A DNA stretch of 64,000 nucleotides from Epilithonimonas lactis (GCF_900110605.1 NZ_FOFI01000001.1:806001-870000), one strand, 5' to 3'. Positions 24,548-33,629 are shown, numbered from the stretch's first letter. Numbers and translations are program-made. The notes: a model not told the origin generated them from the sequence alone.

Positions 24548-26980
24548 ATGAGAAGAAATATACTAATTTTCAATCGATGGGTATTAGGTTTGGTCCTTGT
24601 ATTTCCATTGTTATTTTCTGCGCAGGAAGGAACAAAACAAGTGTCACCTACTGCTACAGCTTTATCTGGACTACTATATAGTCCAAGTTCAAATTACGGA
24701 TCCTATTTAAATGCGCCTGATGATAATAATATTAATTTTGTCATCTCAGATTACACAACAGAAAGATTTTATTTTGGATTCAGTTGGACTGCTTATAGTA
24801 ACAGCTCTACTACAACTAATACATCGCTCAATTATTCGACCCAAAACGAGTTTATGTATTACAGGATTGTTGATTCTGGTGGAAATGTTATGGTTGGTCC
24901 GACGCTTCTGCCGCGTACGCAAGGTTCGGCAGGTCAAATTACGACTTATAACCAAGCTATTGCAGGTCCGCGCATTGGAAATTTGAACTCTGCAGGTTAT
25001 CTTCCGATACAGTTCGTTCCTACAAAGAACGATACTTATATTATCCAATATTGGAGAGGAACATCAGAAACCAGTTCTACAATGGTTACAACAACTGCCT
25101 TATCTCCTTTGTTTGATTTTACTGTGGCTTCGCCATCACCTGTAACTACGCCGACAAGTTATACGTTTAAGCCAGGAAGGGTTTTTGCAACCAAATGGGG
25201 ATTGGTGACGACGACTGCCAACGCTTCTTCTCAATATTATACAGATATCAATTCTGTGGGTTCGCCTGGTTTTTTCATCTATACCGATACAAACAATATA
25301 TTGAAGTTAAGTCTTCCCAATATTCAACCTTTGGGTTATACCATTGGGGTTAATAATTATGGTATCACCAATACGAATAACTTCTTCAACGACAGAAAAT
25401 CCGTTAACAGCACTGGAAGTGCTCCGGAATTGCCAGGCGGTTTTAGTGTATTTCTCAATGCCCCTGACCCTGCGGTCTTTGCGTATGGTGTAGTAAAAGG
25501 TGCTCCGCCGTCATTTGCTACATCGATTATTACACCTGTCAGTAATTGTGATACAGCGCCGTACAATATTAATTTTGTAACTCAGGAATATGGAGATTAC
25601 AGGGTGATTGTGAAAGGGTCAGGTTACACAGACCGTGTATTGTACTTCTATAATTTGTCACCGGGCACCTACGCCATGCAATGGGATGGTAGAGATGGTG
25701 CTAATAATGTTATAACGCCAAGTACAATTCTAACTTTCGAATTGACGGCGTTCGCAGACCGTTTCAACGTTCCCATCTTTGATGCAGAAAAAAATGCAGG
25801 AGGATTGCAGGTTACCACGATTGCACCAGTAGGTGTGCAGGTCTCAAATTTATTCTGGGATGATAGTGCCTTGACTTCTGTTGGGACCACTGGTACCAAT
25901 GATAATAATACTGGACCAGGAACCGATAATTCAATAGTGGGAACAGCTTCTCCAGCACATATCTGGACAGTAGGTACGGGGACAAATTACTATACTTATT
26001 TTGGTAATGCACGTACGATAAATACGTGGGGATATTTGTACTTTAGAACGATTTCGGGAACGTCTAGCCTTTTGTGTACAGACCTTTCTATTACAAAAAC
26101 AGTTAATAATGCGACGCCAGCAATCGGCAGCAATGTCAATTTTACAATCACCGCTACCAACAATGTAGCTGGAACCACCGCCACATCAGTTGTTGTGAAT
26201 GACGTTCTTCCTTCTGGTTTCTCTTTCGTGTCTGCAACACCGCCATCGGGAACTTCGTTTTCCTATCCAAACTGGAACATTGGAAATTTGGTCAATGGTA
26301 CTCCTCAGACCATTACCATTGTTGCAAAAGTAGAGGCAAGTACCAATTATACAAATGTCGCAACTGTAAAAGCGGTCAATTTCGAAACCAATTATAACAA
26401 CAATACCGCTTACGTAAAAGTAACGCCTCCAGCTTTGAGTGAAATCACGGTGACTAATATTTGTCCTACAGCCGATATTGACATTCCTTCTCCAAACGGA
26501 GTTCAGCTCAATAGTCTGCATTATGGTACTGTACCGCCCGGATCTACTTTGGTATGGTTCAATAATGCGGCTCATACAGGCTCCGCAGTTTCAAACACTT
26601 TTATAAGGACATCAGGTAGTTACTATGCATTTTACTATGATTCTGTAGCGAACTGTTATAGTCCTGCTTCGGCAAAGGTCAATATTTTGATTCAAAATTG
26701 TAAATGCAGAAAATCTCCCAATGTCAGTACGCCAGATAGTTTTACCAAAGTAGGTATCACAACACATCAAACCAAGTCGTCCACATGGCCAGAAAGTATT
26801 CCTAATGGATTTATTGCCTTGGAATCTGCCAACAAAGGTTTTGTCATCACTAGAACTACGCAAGCAAACATTGCAACGCCAGTCACAGGAATGTTGATCT
26901 ACGATACTGGTACAGACAACTGTTTGAAGGTTTACAACGGAACTACTTGGCATTGTTTGGTTCAATCTTGTAACGATTAA
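24548..26980 (+). CDS. Large secreted DUF11-containing protein
   Basis: 810 residues from the ATG at 24548 (an upstream in-frame start lies inside the previous gene). The signal peptide ends at about LLFSAQ. About 480 residues of Ser/Thr/Asn-rich beta sequence follow, then a DUF11 domain beginning DLSITKTVNNATPAIGSNV (about residues 517-630). After a Cys-containing linker comes a terminal module, FIALESANKGFVITRTT through GMLIYDTGTDNCLKVYNG. That last module is related to the end of the next protein. It starts five bases after the previous stop, so the genes are co-transcribed. Confidence 0.85.
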   Translation: MRRNILIFNRWVLGLVLVFPLLFSAQEGTKQVSPTATALSGLLYSPSSNYGSYLNAPDDNNINFVISDYTTERFYFGFSWTAYSNSSTTTNTSLNYSTQNEFMYYRIVDSGGNVMVGPTLLPRTQGSAGQITTYNQAIAGPRIGNLNSAGYLPIQFVPTKNDTYIIQYWRGTSETSSTMVTTTALSPLFDFTVASPSPVTTPTSYTFKPGRVFATKWGLVTTTANASSQYYTDINSVGSPGFFIYTDTNNILKLSLPNIQPLGYTIGVNNYGITNTNNFFNDRKSVNSTGSAPELPGGFSVFLNAPDPAVFAYGVVKGAPPSFATSIITPVSNCDTAPYNINFVTQEYGDYRVIVKGSGYTDRVLYFYNLSPGTYAMQWDGRDGANNVITPSTILTFELTAFADRFNVPIFDAEKNAGGLQVTTIAPVGVQVSNLFWDDSALTSVGTTGTNDNNTGPGTDNSIVGTASPAHIWTVGTGTNYYTYFGNARTINTWGYLYFRTISGTSSLLCTDLSITKTVNNATPAIGSNVNFTITATNNVAGTTATSVVVNDVLPSGFSFVSATPPSGTSFSYPNWNIGNLVNGTPQTITIVAKVEASTNYTNVATVKAVNFETNYNNNTAYVKVTPPALSEITVTNICPTADIDIPSPNGVQLNSLHYGTVPPGSTLVWFNNAAHTGSAVSNTFIRTSGSYYAFYYDSVANCYSPASAKVNILIQNCKCRKSPNVSTPDSFTKVGITTHQTKSSTWPESIPNGFIALESANKGFVITRTTQANIATPVTGMLIYDTGTDNCLKVYNGTTWHCLVQSCND

Positions 26981-26993
26981 AATTTTATCAATT

Positions 26994-27503
26994 ATGAAAA
27001 ATTTAATAAAAATAATAGCACAACTTTCGCTAATAATGATTGCAGGTGTTTTTCAGGCCCAAGTTTCCATCGGCAAACCATCGGTAGAAGGTTCTTCAAT
27101 TTTGGATTTTGCTGCTAGCACCACGCAAGGTATTATTTTGCCTGCAACCACAGGATTTCCCGCGAGTCCTACAAATGGAACTTTTATTTTCAATAGGTCC
27201 GATGCCAAAATTTATACTTACGAAAAAAGTGCTTGGCTGGCACTTACAGAAGGCAATGGTAATGCATCATCCATCATTAATAATCCAAGTGCCGATGTTG
27301 GAAACGGTGTTATCATGGGCGCTGCAACATCCTCTGCAACGGGAGTTCTCGTTTTGGAATCGTCCAATCTGGCGCTTACTTTGCCAAAGGTGTTTCAGCC
27401 ACATCTTAATGTGAAGAGTCCATATCCTGGCATGATGTGCTACGATACAGACAGCAATACGGTCGCATTCTATGACGGCGCTTACTGGAATTATTGGAAA
27501 TAA
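26994..27503 (+). CDS. Secreted protein sharing the terminal module of its upstream neighbour
   Basis: 169 residues. The signal peptide ends at VFQAQ. Two related halves are visible: one beginning ILDFAASTTQGIILPATTGF with FNRSDAKIYTYEKSAWL, and one beginning LVLESSNLALTLPKV with GMMCYDTDSNTVAFYDGAYW. The motif of a value list, then GMLIYDT or GMMCYDT, then YNG or YDG plus Trp matches the end of the 810-residue protein upstream. Similar modules are common at the ends of flavobacterial cell-surface proteins. Function unknown. It is the last gene of this unit; a terminator follows. Confidence 0.82.
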   Translation: MKNLIKIIAQLSLIMIAGVFQAQVSIGKPSVEGSSILDFAASTTQGIILPATTGFPASPTNGTFIFNRSDAKIYTYEKSAWLALTEGNGNASSIINNPSADVGNGVIMGAATSSATGVLVLESSNLALTLPKVFQPHLNVKSPYPGMMCYDTDSNTVAFYDGAYWNYWK

Positions 27504-27529
27504 AATTTGCGAACAAGATATTTCACAAG

Positions 27530-27553
27530 ATCCCCATTACGGGGATTTTTTTT
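27530..27553 (+). terminator. Hairpin terminator of the secreted-protein unit
   Basis: ATCCCC (27530-27535) pairs with GGGGAT (27541-27546) around ATTAC and is followed by a run of eight T. Confidence 0.85.
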
Positions 27554-27586
27554 GTTTACAGATTTAAAATATTCTAAATTTACATC

Positions 27587-29512
27587 GTGATTACAAAAGA
27601 GACCATAGACCAGATTTTTTCGACCATCAGAGTTGAGGAGATCATCGGCGAATACGTCCAACTGAAAAGAGCAGGCTCCAACTTCAAGGGTTTGAGTCCA
27701 TTTCACGAGGAAAAATCACCTAGTTTTGTCGTTTCTCCAAGCAAGCAGATCTGGAAGGATTTCTCTACAGGAAAGGGTGGAACCGCCATTTCTTTCTTGA
27801 TGGAAATCGAGAATTTTACTTATCCAGAAGCACTTCGCCACGCGGCGAAAAAGTACGGGATTGAGATCAAAGAAGATGTAAAAGAATATTCCGAAGAACA
27901 GATCCAAGCGCAGACCGAGCGAGATATTCTGTACAAGATCCACGAGATCGCCAACGATTTTTTCCAAACACAGCTTTGGGGATCTGAGGAAGGTCAAATG
28001 ATCGCCTATTCTTACTTTAAAGAAAGAGAACTTCGGGATGATATCATTAAGAAATTCCAACTCGGCTATTCTCCAGAGAAGAAAAATGCTTTCACCGAAT
28101 TTGCGCTCGATAAAGCCTATTCCAAAGAAATATTAGAAAAATCAGGACTTTCAATTTTTCCAGAAAATACACCTTCTGGAATTGATAGATTCCGTGATCG
28201 CGTGGTTTTTCCAATCCACAGTTTCTCAGGTCGGGTTCTAGGTTTTGGCGCGAGGATTCTCAAGAATAATGTCAAAACGGCAAAATATCTCAATTCGCCA
28301 GAAACCGAGATTTACCACAAGTCAAACGTTCTTTATGGACTGAATCAAGGTAAGCAAGCGATTTCCAGAAAGAATCTCTGTCTTTTGGTGGAAGGTTATA
28401 TGGATGTGGTTTCCCTTCATCAAAGTGGAATTGAAAATGTGGTCGCAAGTTCCGGAACGTCTTTGACAACGGAGCAAATTAAACTAATAAAACGTCTCAC
28501 CGAAAACGTCACGATTCTTTTCGATGGCGACAATGCCGGAATCAAAGCGAGTTTCCGAAGCATCGATATGTTGCTTTCGGAAGGAATGAACATTCGTGTT
28601 TTGCTTTTTCCAGACGGCGATGATCCGGATTCTTTCGCAAGAAAACATCCGCATGATTACGTTGAGAATTTCATCGACAAAGAAGCGAAAGATTTCATCG
28701 ATTTTAAGGCTGAGATCCTTCTCAAGGAAGCCAACGATGATCCTATCAAAAAAGCAGAAGCCATTCGTGACATCGTAAAGTCGGTAGCTTTTGTAAAAAA
28801 TGATTTGAAGCGTGAGGTTTATTTGAAGGAAGTTTCAAATAAATTTGGCCTCAGCGAGCAGAGTTTGTTCAATGAACTTCAAATCCATAAAAATTCAGCG
28901 GAGCAGGAGAGAAAACCTTCATCGTTTCAGGAAAAACAAGCGCCTCAGAAATTAGAAGTCGTTCAGGAAGTTTCAGAAACCATCAATCCGCTTTTGATGC
29001 TCGAGGAGAAGTTGGTAGATTTGATGTTGAAATATGGCGACCTTGTTCTCAACAGAAAAGACCACGAAGGCAACGAATACCAGATCACGGTTATCGAGGA
29101 AATTCTCAATCATCTCGAGGAAGACGAATGTGAAATTCAGCTCAACATCAATCAAAAGATAATCTCTGAGATCAAAGAAGGAATCGAAAAAAAGGAGTTG
29201 CGTTCTGGCAAGTTCTTCTTCAATTTTATGGACGAGGAAGTTTCCGGCAAATTGGCCAATGCGCTCATCGATAATTATCAGACCAGCAATTGGAATCAAT
29301 ACAATATCTATTTCAGTTCCGAGGAAGAAGTTCTTCCAAAAATGGTTTCTGACATTGTTTTGAGACACAAAAGAGAATATGTGGTGAAGATCATCAATGA
29401 CCTCAAACATTCGCTTAATACAGAGGAAGATGGAACGCCAATCTACCAGCAAATAATCCTTCTTACACAACTGAAGAACAACTTAGACAAAGAATTATTT
29501 CGTATTTTGTGA
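27587..29512 (+). CDS. dnaG: DNA primase without zinc-finger cysteines
   Basis: 641 residues, starting at GTG; a near-consensus -7 box (TAAATTTA, 27575-27582) lies only five bases ahead. The primase makes RNA primers at the replication fork. The N-terminal zinc-binding domain keeps its fold signature (FKGLSPFHEEKSPSFVVSP) but the ligands are changed: Ser37 for Cys, His40 kept, and DFSTG (58-62) where CFGCG is expected. The catalytic TOPRIM core has LVEGYMDVVSLHQ and DGDNAGIKA. The C-terminal helicase-binding part is present. Loss of the Cys ligands occurs in other Flavobacteriia as I recall. clpP follows after 75 bases. Confidence 0.95.
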   Translation: MITKETIDQIFSTIRVEEIIGEYVQLKRAGSNFKGLSPFHEEKSPSFVVSPSKQIWKDFSTGKGGTAISFLMEIENFTYPEALRHAAKKYGIEIKEDVKEYSEEQIQAQTERDILYKIHEIANDFFQTQLWGSEEGQMIAYSYFKERELRDDIIKKFQLGYSPEKKNAFTEFALDKAYSKEILEKSGLSIFPENTPSGIDRFRDRVVFPIHSFSGRVLGFGARILKNNVKTAKYLNSPETEIYHKSNVLYGLNQGKQAISRKNLCLLVEGYMDVVSLHQSGIENVVASSGTSLTTEQIKLIKRLTENVTILFDGDNAGIKASFRSIDMLLSEGMNIRVLLFPDGDDPDSFARKHPHDYVENFIDKEAKDFIDFKAEILLKEANDDPIKKAEAIRDIVKSVAFVKNDLKREVYLKEVSNKFGLSEQSLFNELQIHKNSAEQERKPSSFQEKQAPQKLEVVQEVSETINPLLMLEEKLVDLMLKYGDLVLNRKDHEGNEYQITVIEEILNHLEEDECEIQLNINQKIISEIKEGIEKKELRSGKFFFNFMDEEVSGKLANALIDNYQTSNWNQYNIYFSSEEEVLPKMVSDIVLRHKREYVVKIINDLKHSLNTEEDGTPIYQQIILLTQLKNNLDKELFRIL

Positions 29513-29587
29513 CAGAAAGTCCTACTTTAGCAAAGGAATAGAAATTGCAAACTCAATAAAAGATTATTAAAAACAACCACAGATAAT

Positions 29588-30265
29588 ATGGACATTAAAA
29601 AAGAATTCAGAGATTTCTCAGTAAAACATTTGGGAAACAACGGTCTGGTAACCGATCAATATATGGGAATGTTTAATCCGACCAACCTCACGCCTTACAT
29701 TATGGAGGAGCGTAGAATGAACGTTGCACAGATGGACGTTTTCTCCCGATTGATGATGGACAGGATCATTTTCCTAGGGACAGGCATCGATGACCAAGTG
29801 GCGAATATCGTGACAGCACAGTTGCTTTTCTTGGAAAGTTCTGACTCGGCGAAAGACATTCAGATCTACATCAATTCCCCTGGTGGAAGCGTTTACGCAG
29901 GATTGGGAATCTATGACACGATGCAGATCATCAAGCCAAACGTAGCAACCATCTGTACAGGGATCGCAGCATCCATGGGCGCAGTCCTTTTGGTAGCAGG
30001 TGAAAAAGGAAAACGTTCTGCCTTGAAACACTCAAGAGTGATGATCCACCAGCCAAGCGGCGGCGCACAAGGTGTAGCTTCCGATATGGAGATCAACCTG
30101 AGAGAGATGTTGAAGTTGAAAAAAGAACTTTATGACATCATTTCCGACCACTCCGGACAAACTTACGAATGGGTGGAAAAAGCTTCAGACAGAGATTACT
30201 GGATGACCTCTACCGAAGCCAAAGAATACGGCATGGTAGACGAAGTTCTAGAAAGAAAACCTTAA
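29588..30265 (+). CDS. clpP: ATP-dependent Clp protease proteolytic subunit
   Basis: 225 residues. ClpP forms a double-heptamer chamber that degrades proteins delivered by ClpX or ClpA. The catalytic Ser lies in GIAASMGAVLL near residue 125, His in HSRVMIHQPSGG near 150, and the Asp is expected near DRDYWM. INSPGGSVYAG is the oxyanion-type loop. The N-terminus (about 25 residues) may be partly removed as a propeptide. A terminator follows. Confidence 0.97.
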   Translation: MDIKKEFRDFSVKHLGNNGLVTDQYMGMFNPTNLTPYIMEERRMNVAQMDVFSRLMMDRIIFLGTGIDDQVANIVTAQLLFLESSDSAKDIQIYINSPGGSVYAGLGIYDTMQIIKPNVATICTGIAASMGAVLLVAGEKGKRSALKHSRVMIHQPSGGAQGVASDMEINLREMLKLKKELYDIISDHSGQTYEWVEKASDRDYWMTSTEAKEYGMVDEVLERKP

Positions 30266-30286
30266 TATATTATATATTAAAACCAC

Positions 30287-30317
30287 AAAACCTGATTCAA
30301 TCGAGTCAGGTTTTTTT
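30287..30317 (+). terminator. Hairpin terminator after clpP
   Basis: AAAACCTGA (30287-30295) pairs with TCAGGTTTT (30306-30314), followed by further T. Confidence 0.85.
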
Positions 30318-30327
30318 ATTTATAGTA

Positions 30328-30367
30328 CCAACTCTCCAACTCACCAACTCTCAAACCCTCTAACTAA
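30328..30367. repeat. Degenerate octanucleotide tract (CCAACTCT word), five units
   Basis: The units CCAACTCT, CCAACTCA, CCAACTCT, CAAACCCT and CTAACTAA have a clear eight-base period. The complement (AGAGTTGG, AGGGTTTG words) reappears on the plus strand at 60691-60722. Confidence 0.65.
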
Positions 30368-30386
30368 TTCAAGTCACCTGATCAAT

Positions 30387-30474
30387 TTGGGCGCCTTCAT
30401 CCGCCCTCCGTTCCCGCTTTTTTTGCCCTCGCTTTTCCTGCCACAAAAAAAGAGCTCCACTCAGGTCGGGGCGC
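30387..30474 (+). repeat. Dispersed repeat family A, copy A2 (short loop, changed outer arms)
   Basis: Start GGGCGCC and end GGGGCGC replace the usual GGGCAGC and GGGCTGC, and the changed bases still pair (GCGCC with GGCGC). The centre has CCGTTCCCG, a T run with GC, a short CTCGCTTTTCCTGCCA loop, an A run and CCACTCAGGTCGG. Apart from the octamer tract, this copy and a promoter, the 375-base gap between clpP and the lipoprotein gene is empty. Confidence 0.75.
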
Positions 30475-30590
30475 GCTTCGCAAAGTACAAACATTCCTTC
30501 TCCGATTTTCATATTTCCATCAAAATCGAGCGGAATTAATTAGACTTATTACATAATACATTATACAGCGCACATTTTACAAAAAAACAT

Positions 30591-30621
30591 TTTGCAGAAA
30601 ATCTCAATTTCACTACTTTTG
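30591..30621 (+). promoter_or_regulatory. Bacteroidota-type promoter of the small lipoprotein gene
   Basis: TTTG (30591-30594), a 19-base spacer and TACTTTTG (30614-30621) match the consensus fully. The start codon is 19 bases downstream of the -7 box. Confidence 0.7.
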
Positions 30622-30640
30622 ATGCATTAAAATTATCAGA

Positions 30641-30901
30641 ATGAAAAAATCAGTGATATTGTTGGCTTCCGCTATTCTAGTTGTTTCTTGTGATCTTCCT
30701 GCTGGAGGAAACAAAGGACGTATTGTAAAAACAGATGAGGTCGTAAGATACGATGATGCAAATGCAGCTCACGGAACTTACAAACCAGCTTCAGATACTG
30801 CAAAAGCTGAGCACAAGATTGCTGACACAGCAAAAGCAGCATCTATGGAATCCAAAGCAACGGCTCCAACTACGACCGAAGCACCAAAAGCTGAACACTA
30901 A
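30641..30901 (+). CDS. Small lipoprotein, Ala/Lys/Thr-rich
   Basis: 86 residues. A lipoprotein signal ends at LVVSC with the lipidated Cys at residue 17. The mature part is short, hydrophilic and of low complexity (DTAKAEHKIADTAKAASM, TAPTTTEAPKAEH), with no domain. It has its own strong promoter and terminator, which suggests abundant monocistronic expression, as for structural envelope lipoproteins. No family recognised. Confidence 0.8.
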   Translation: MKKSVILLASAILVVSCDLPAGGNKGRIVKTDEVVRYDDANAAHGTYKPASDTAKAEHKIADTAKAASMESKATAPTTTEAPKAEH

Positions 30902-30930
30902 TAGGAATTTTATAAAAATATTATAATAAA

Positions 30931-30964
30931 AAATGTCTTGCGTTTGCAGGACATTTTTTATTTT
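30931..30964 (+). terminator. Hairpin terminator after the small lipoprotein gene
   Basis: AAATGTCTTGC (30931-30941) pairs with GCAGGACATTT (30946-30956, one G-U pair) around GTTT, followed by T-rich sequence. Confidence 0.85.
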
Positions 30965-31013
30965 TACGAACCTACTTTGTCAAAGTTTCAAAATCCTTGA
31001 CAAAGTTTTTTTA

Positions 31014-31041
31014 ATCATTTATCAACCATCATTTATCATTA
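31014..31041. repeat. Degenerate heptanucleotide tract (ATCAAYY word), four units
   Basis: The units ATCATTT, ATCAACC, ATCATTT and ATCATTA end seven bases (one further period) before the dipeptidase start codon. Confidence 0.7.
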
Positions 31042-31047
31042 ATAAAA

Positions 31048-32427
31048 ATGAGCACAACCCAAACATACATCAACGAGAACAAACAACGTTTTCTGGACGA
31101 ACTTTTCGACATTCTCAGAATCGCTTCCATCAGCGCAGATCCAGCCTACAAATCAGAAGTTCTGAAATGTGCAGACGAAGTGGCAAGACATCTGAAAGTG
31201 GCCGGCGCAGACAACGTGGAGATTCTAGAAACCAAAGGTTATCCCATCGTTTTCGGAGAGAAGATCATCGATACTAATCTACCAACAGTTTTGGTCTACG
31301 GACATTATGACGTTCAGCCAGCTGATCCGTTAGAGTTATGGACAAGCGATCCATTCGAACCAGTTGTGAAAACGACAGAACTTCATCCGGAAGGCGCAAT
31401 TTTCGCAAGAGGTTCTGCTGATGACAAAGGTCAATTCTTTATGCATGTCAAAGCGTTTGAAGCGATGATGAAGACAGATTCTCTACCTTGCAATGTCAAG
31501 TTTTTGATAGAAGGTGAGGAGGAAGTTGGTTCTGCAAGTTTGGGTGATTTCCTTGAAGATAATAAGGAGAAATTAAGCTGCGATGTGATTCTGATTTCCG
31601 ACACGCATATCTATTCTAATGAGCAACCAACGGTTACAACAGGTTTAAGAGGTCTAAGTTATGTGGAAGTTGAGGTAGAAGGTCCAAACCGCGACTTGCA
31701 TTCCGGACTTTATGGTGGTGCGGTTCCAAATCCAATCAATGTCCTGTCAAAAATGATTGGCGAATTGATCGATGACAAAGGACACATCACAATCGATGGT
31801 TTTTATGACAATGTCTTGATCGTTTCGGATGAAGACAGAGCAGAAATGAATAAATTAAGAGATGATCAGGAAGGTTACAAAAAATCGATTGGCCTTAATG
31901 ATATTCAGGGAGAGGAAGGTTACACGACCTTGGAAAGAGCTTCTATTAGACCAACTTTAGATGTCAACGGAATTTGGGGTGGTTACACTGGAGAAGGCGC
32001 AAAAACTGTGATTGCTTCCAAAGCTTTTGCTAAAATCTCAATGCGATTGGTTCCAAACCAAACACCGGAAGAGATAACGGAAAAGTTCACAAAATACTTC
32101 GAAAAGATTGCACCAAAAAGTGTGAAAGTAAAAGTAACGCCTCACCACGGCGGAATGCCTTACGTTTTGGAGAGCGATACCAAAGAATTCCAAGCCGCTA
32201 AAAAAGCGATGGAAAAAGCGTTTGGTAAAGAAGTGTTGCCATATAGAAGTGGTGGAAGTATTCCAATAACTTCGTTGTTCGAAAAAGTACTCGGCGCAAA
32301 ATCAGTATTGATGGGATTCGGTTTGGATTCTGATGCGATCCACTCACCAAACGAACATTATGGGCTTTATAACTATTACAAAGGAATAGAAAGTATACCA
32401 TACTTTTTTGAATTTTATGCAGGATAA
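31048..32427 (+). CDS. M20-family metallodipeptidase (CNDP-like)
   Basis: 459 residues, no signal peptide, so cytoplasmic. It should hydrolyse dipeptides with two metal ions. Family marks: VLVYGHYDVQPADP with the first metal His and the catalytic Asp, GSADDKGQ with the bridging Asp, EGEEEVGS with the catalytic and metal-binding Glu pair, and DTHIYS. A dimerisation domain follows (about residues 210-360) with RDLHSGLYGGAVPNP. RSGGSIPIT and the final HSPNEHYGL hold the last metal His. The terminator downstream is strong. The exact peptide specificity is unknown. Confidence 0.92.
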   Translation: MSTTQTYINENKQRFLDELFDILRIASISADPAYKSEVLKCADEVARHLKVAGADNVEILETKGYPIVFGEKIIDTNLPTVLVYGHYDVQPADPLELWTSDPFEPVVKTTELHPEGAIFARGSADDKGQFFMHVKAFEAMMKTDSLPCNVKFLIEGEEEVGSASLGDFLEDNKEKLSCDVILISDTHIYSNEQPTVTTGLRGLSYVEVEVEGPNRDLHSGLYGGAVPNPINVLSKMIGELIDDKGHITIDGFYDNVLIVSDEDRAEMNKLRDDQEGYKKSIGLNDIQGEEGYTTLERASIRPTLDVNGIWGGYTGEGAKTVIASKAFAKISMRLVPNQTPEEITEKFTKYFEKIAPKSVKVKVTPHHGGMPYVLESDTKEFQAAKKAMEKAFGKEVLPYRSGGSIPITSLFEKVLGAKSVLMGFGLDSDAIHSPNEHYGLYNYYKGIESIPYFFEFYAG

Positions 32428-32464
32428 TTACATTATCTTTGGTTTTATTAAAAAAATAATAAGA

Positions 32465-32500
32465 AAAAATGATTAACATTAGGTTAATCATTTTTATTTT
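32465..32500 (+). terminator. Hairpin terminator after the dipeptidase gene
   Basis: A perfect 13-bp stem, AAAAATGATTAAC with GTTAATCATTTTT, around ATTAG, then T-rich sequence. Confidence 0.88.
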
Positions 32501-32538
32501 TAATACATTCGTGCCAGAATTATAACAAAAAAATTTAC

Positions 32539-33552
32539 ATGAAAAAAATCTATCTATTATGTGCAATTGCACTTTCAACAAGTTTCTTATCTGCACAATT
32601 ATTAGAGTCAGATAACTTTAATGCCTTAACTAATGGGGATGTGGGTACAAGTACAACATTTGGTGCGCCAGGACAAGGTGGACTTTATACGAATGGCGGT
32701 GCCAATTCCGATTATCAGATTGTAGATATCGATCCTGCACACGGCAAATCGATTCAAATCTCTTCTGGTAATACTGCAGTTGCAACTTCTAATAGACAAG
32801 TTGTTAAACCAGGTCTTGCAACAGCGTGGACTGCTAGAACTGCAGGAAATGATATTTTACAAGGGAAATATGAGATTTACACTGGTACTGCCGTTGGTGC
32901 AACTAGAGTGGGAGGTTTCGTACAAAGTTCGACCGCTGGAATTGTGGGAATCCATTATAATTCTGCAACGAAAACGCTAAATGGTAATGCTAATCTAACA
33001 CCTTCTGCTGGTGGAGCATCTGGCTTTTTCACAATTTCAGGACTTACGCCAAATACGTACCCTGCGAATACTTGGATCTCAGTAGAATTTACCTATGATC
33101 CTGTTAATGGAGTGATTACTTACACAATAGATGGTGTTAAAAGTACTTTAAGTATTAATAATTACACTATTACGAAAAATTTGGTACCAAGTCAGCATAA
33201 TCTTATCAACCAGGTTATTGCTACACCTGCAAATACAATGATCAATACTGGCGCATTAGATAACTATTCATTGACTGCTGTAAATGCAGCAACTCTAGGA
33301 GTGGCAACTGTTGGTCAAATCGAGAAAACTGCGAATGTTACAATTTATCCTAATCCAACTGCAGATTACATCAATATCAAATCTACTTCAAGAGTAATTA
33401 GTGTAAACGTCATTGATCTTTCTGGTAAAACTGTAGCTTCTAAAAAATCTGCTGACAACCAGGTTGATGTAAGAAATCTTACCAAAGGAACTTATATCAT
33501 CAATGTTGAAACTGAAAACGGTACTGAAACCAAAAAATTCATTAAGAAGTAA
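32539..33552 (+). CDS. T9SS-secreted protein with type A sorting domain
   Basis: 337 residues. The signal peptide ends at SFLSAQ. The body (about residues 20-250) is beta-rich with a lectin-like or LamG-like pattern (VSVEFTYDPVNGVITYTIDG-like; the sequence has ISVEFTYDPVNG). The last 75 residues form a type IX sorting domain: VTIYPNPTADYINIK, VNVIDLSGKTV, DVRNLTKGTYIINVE and a terminal KKFIKK. It should be exported by Sec, then moved across the outer membrane by T9SS and attached or released. Ligand unknown. It is monocistronic, flanked by two terminators. Confidence 0.92.
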   Translation: MKKIYLLCAIALSTSFLSAQLLESDNFNALTNGDVGTSTTFGAPGQGGLYTNGGANSDYQIVDIDPAHGKSIQISSGNTAVATSNRQVVKPGLATAWTARTAGNDILQGKYEIYTGTAVGATRVGGFVQSSTAGIVGIHYNSATKTLNGNANLTPSAGGASGFFTISGLTPNTYPANTWISVEFTYDPVNGVITYTIDGVKSTLSINNYTITKNLVPSQHNLINQVIATPANTMINTGALDNYSLTAVNAATLGVATVGQIEKTANVTIYPNPTADYINIKSTSRVISVNVIDLSGKTVASKKSADNQVDVRNLTKGTYIINVETENGTETKKFIKK

Positions 33553-33577
33553 TAATATCTTCTTAAAGTCATAAAAG

Positions 33578-33604
33578 AACGCTCTCATAAGGAGCGTTTT
33601 TTTT
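33578..33604 (+). terminator. Hairpin terminator after the T9SS cargo gene
   Basis: AACGCTC (33578-33584) pairs with GAGCGTT (33592-33598) and is followed by a T run. Confidence 0.85.
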
Positions 33605-33629
33605 ATTTTAGTGATCTAAATAAAAAATT

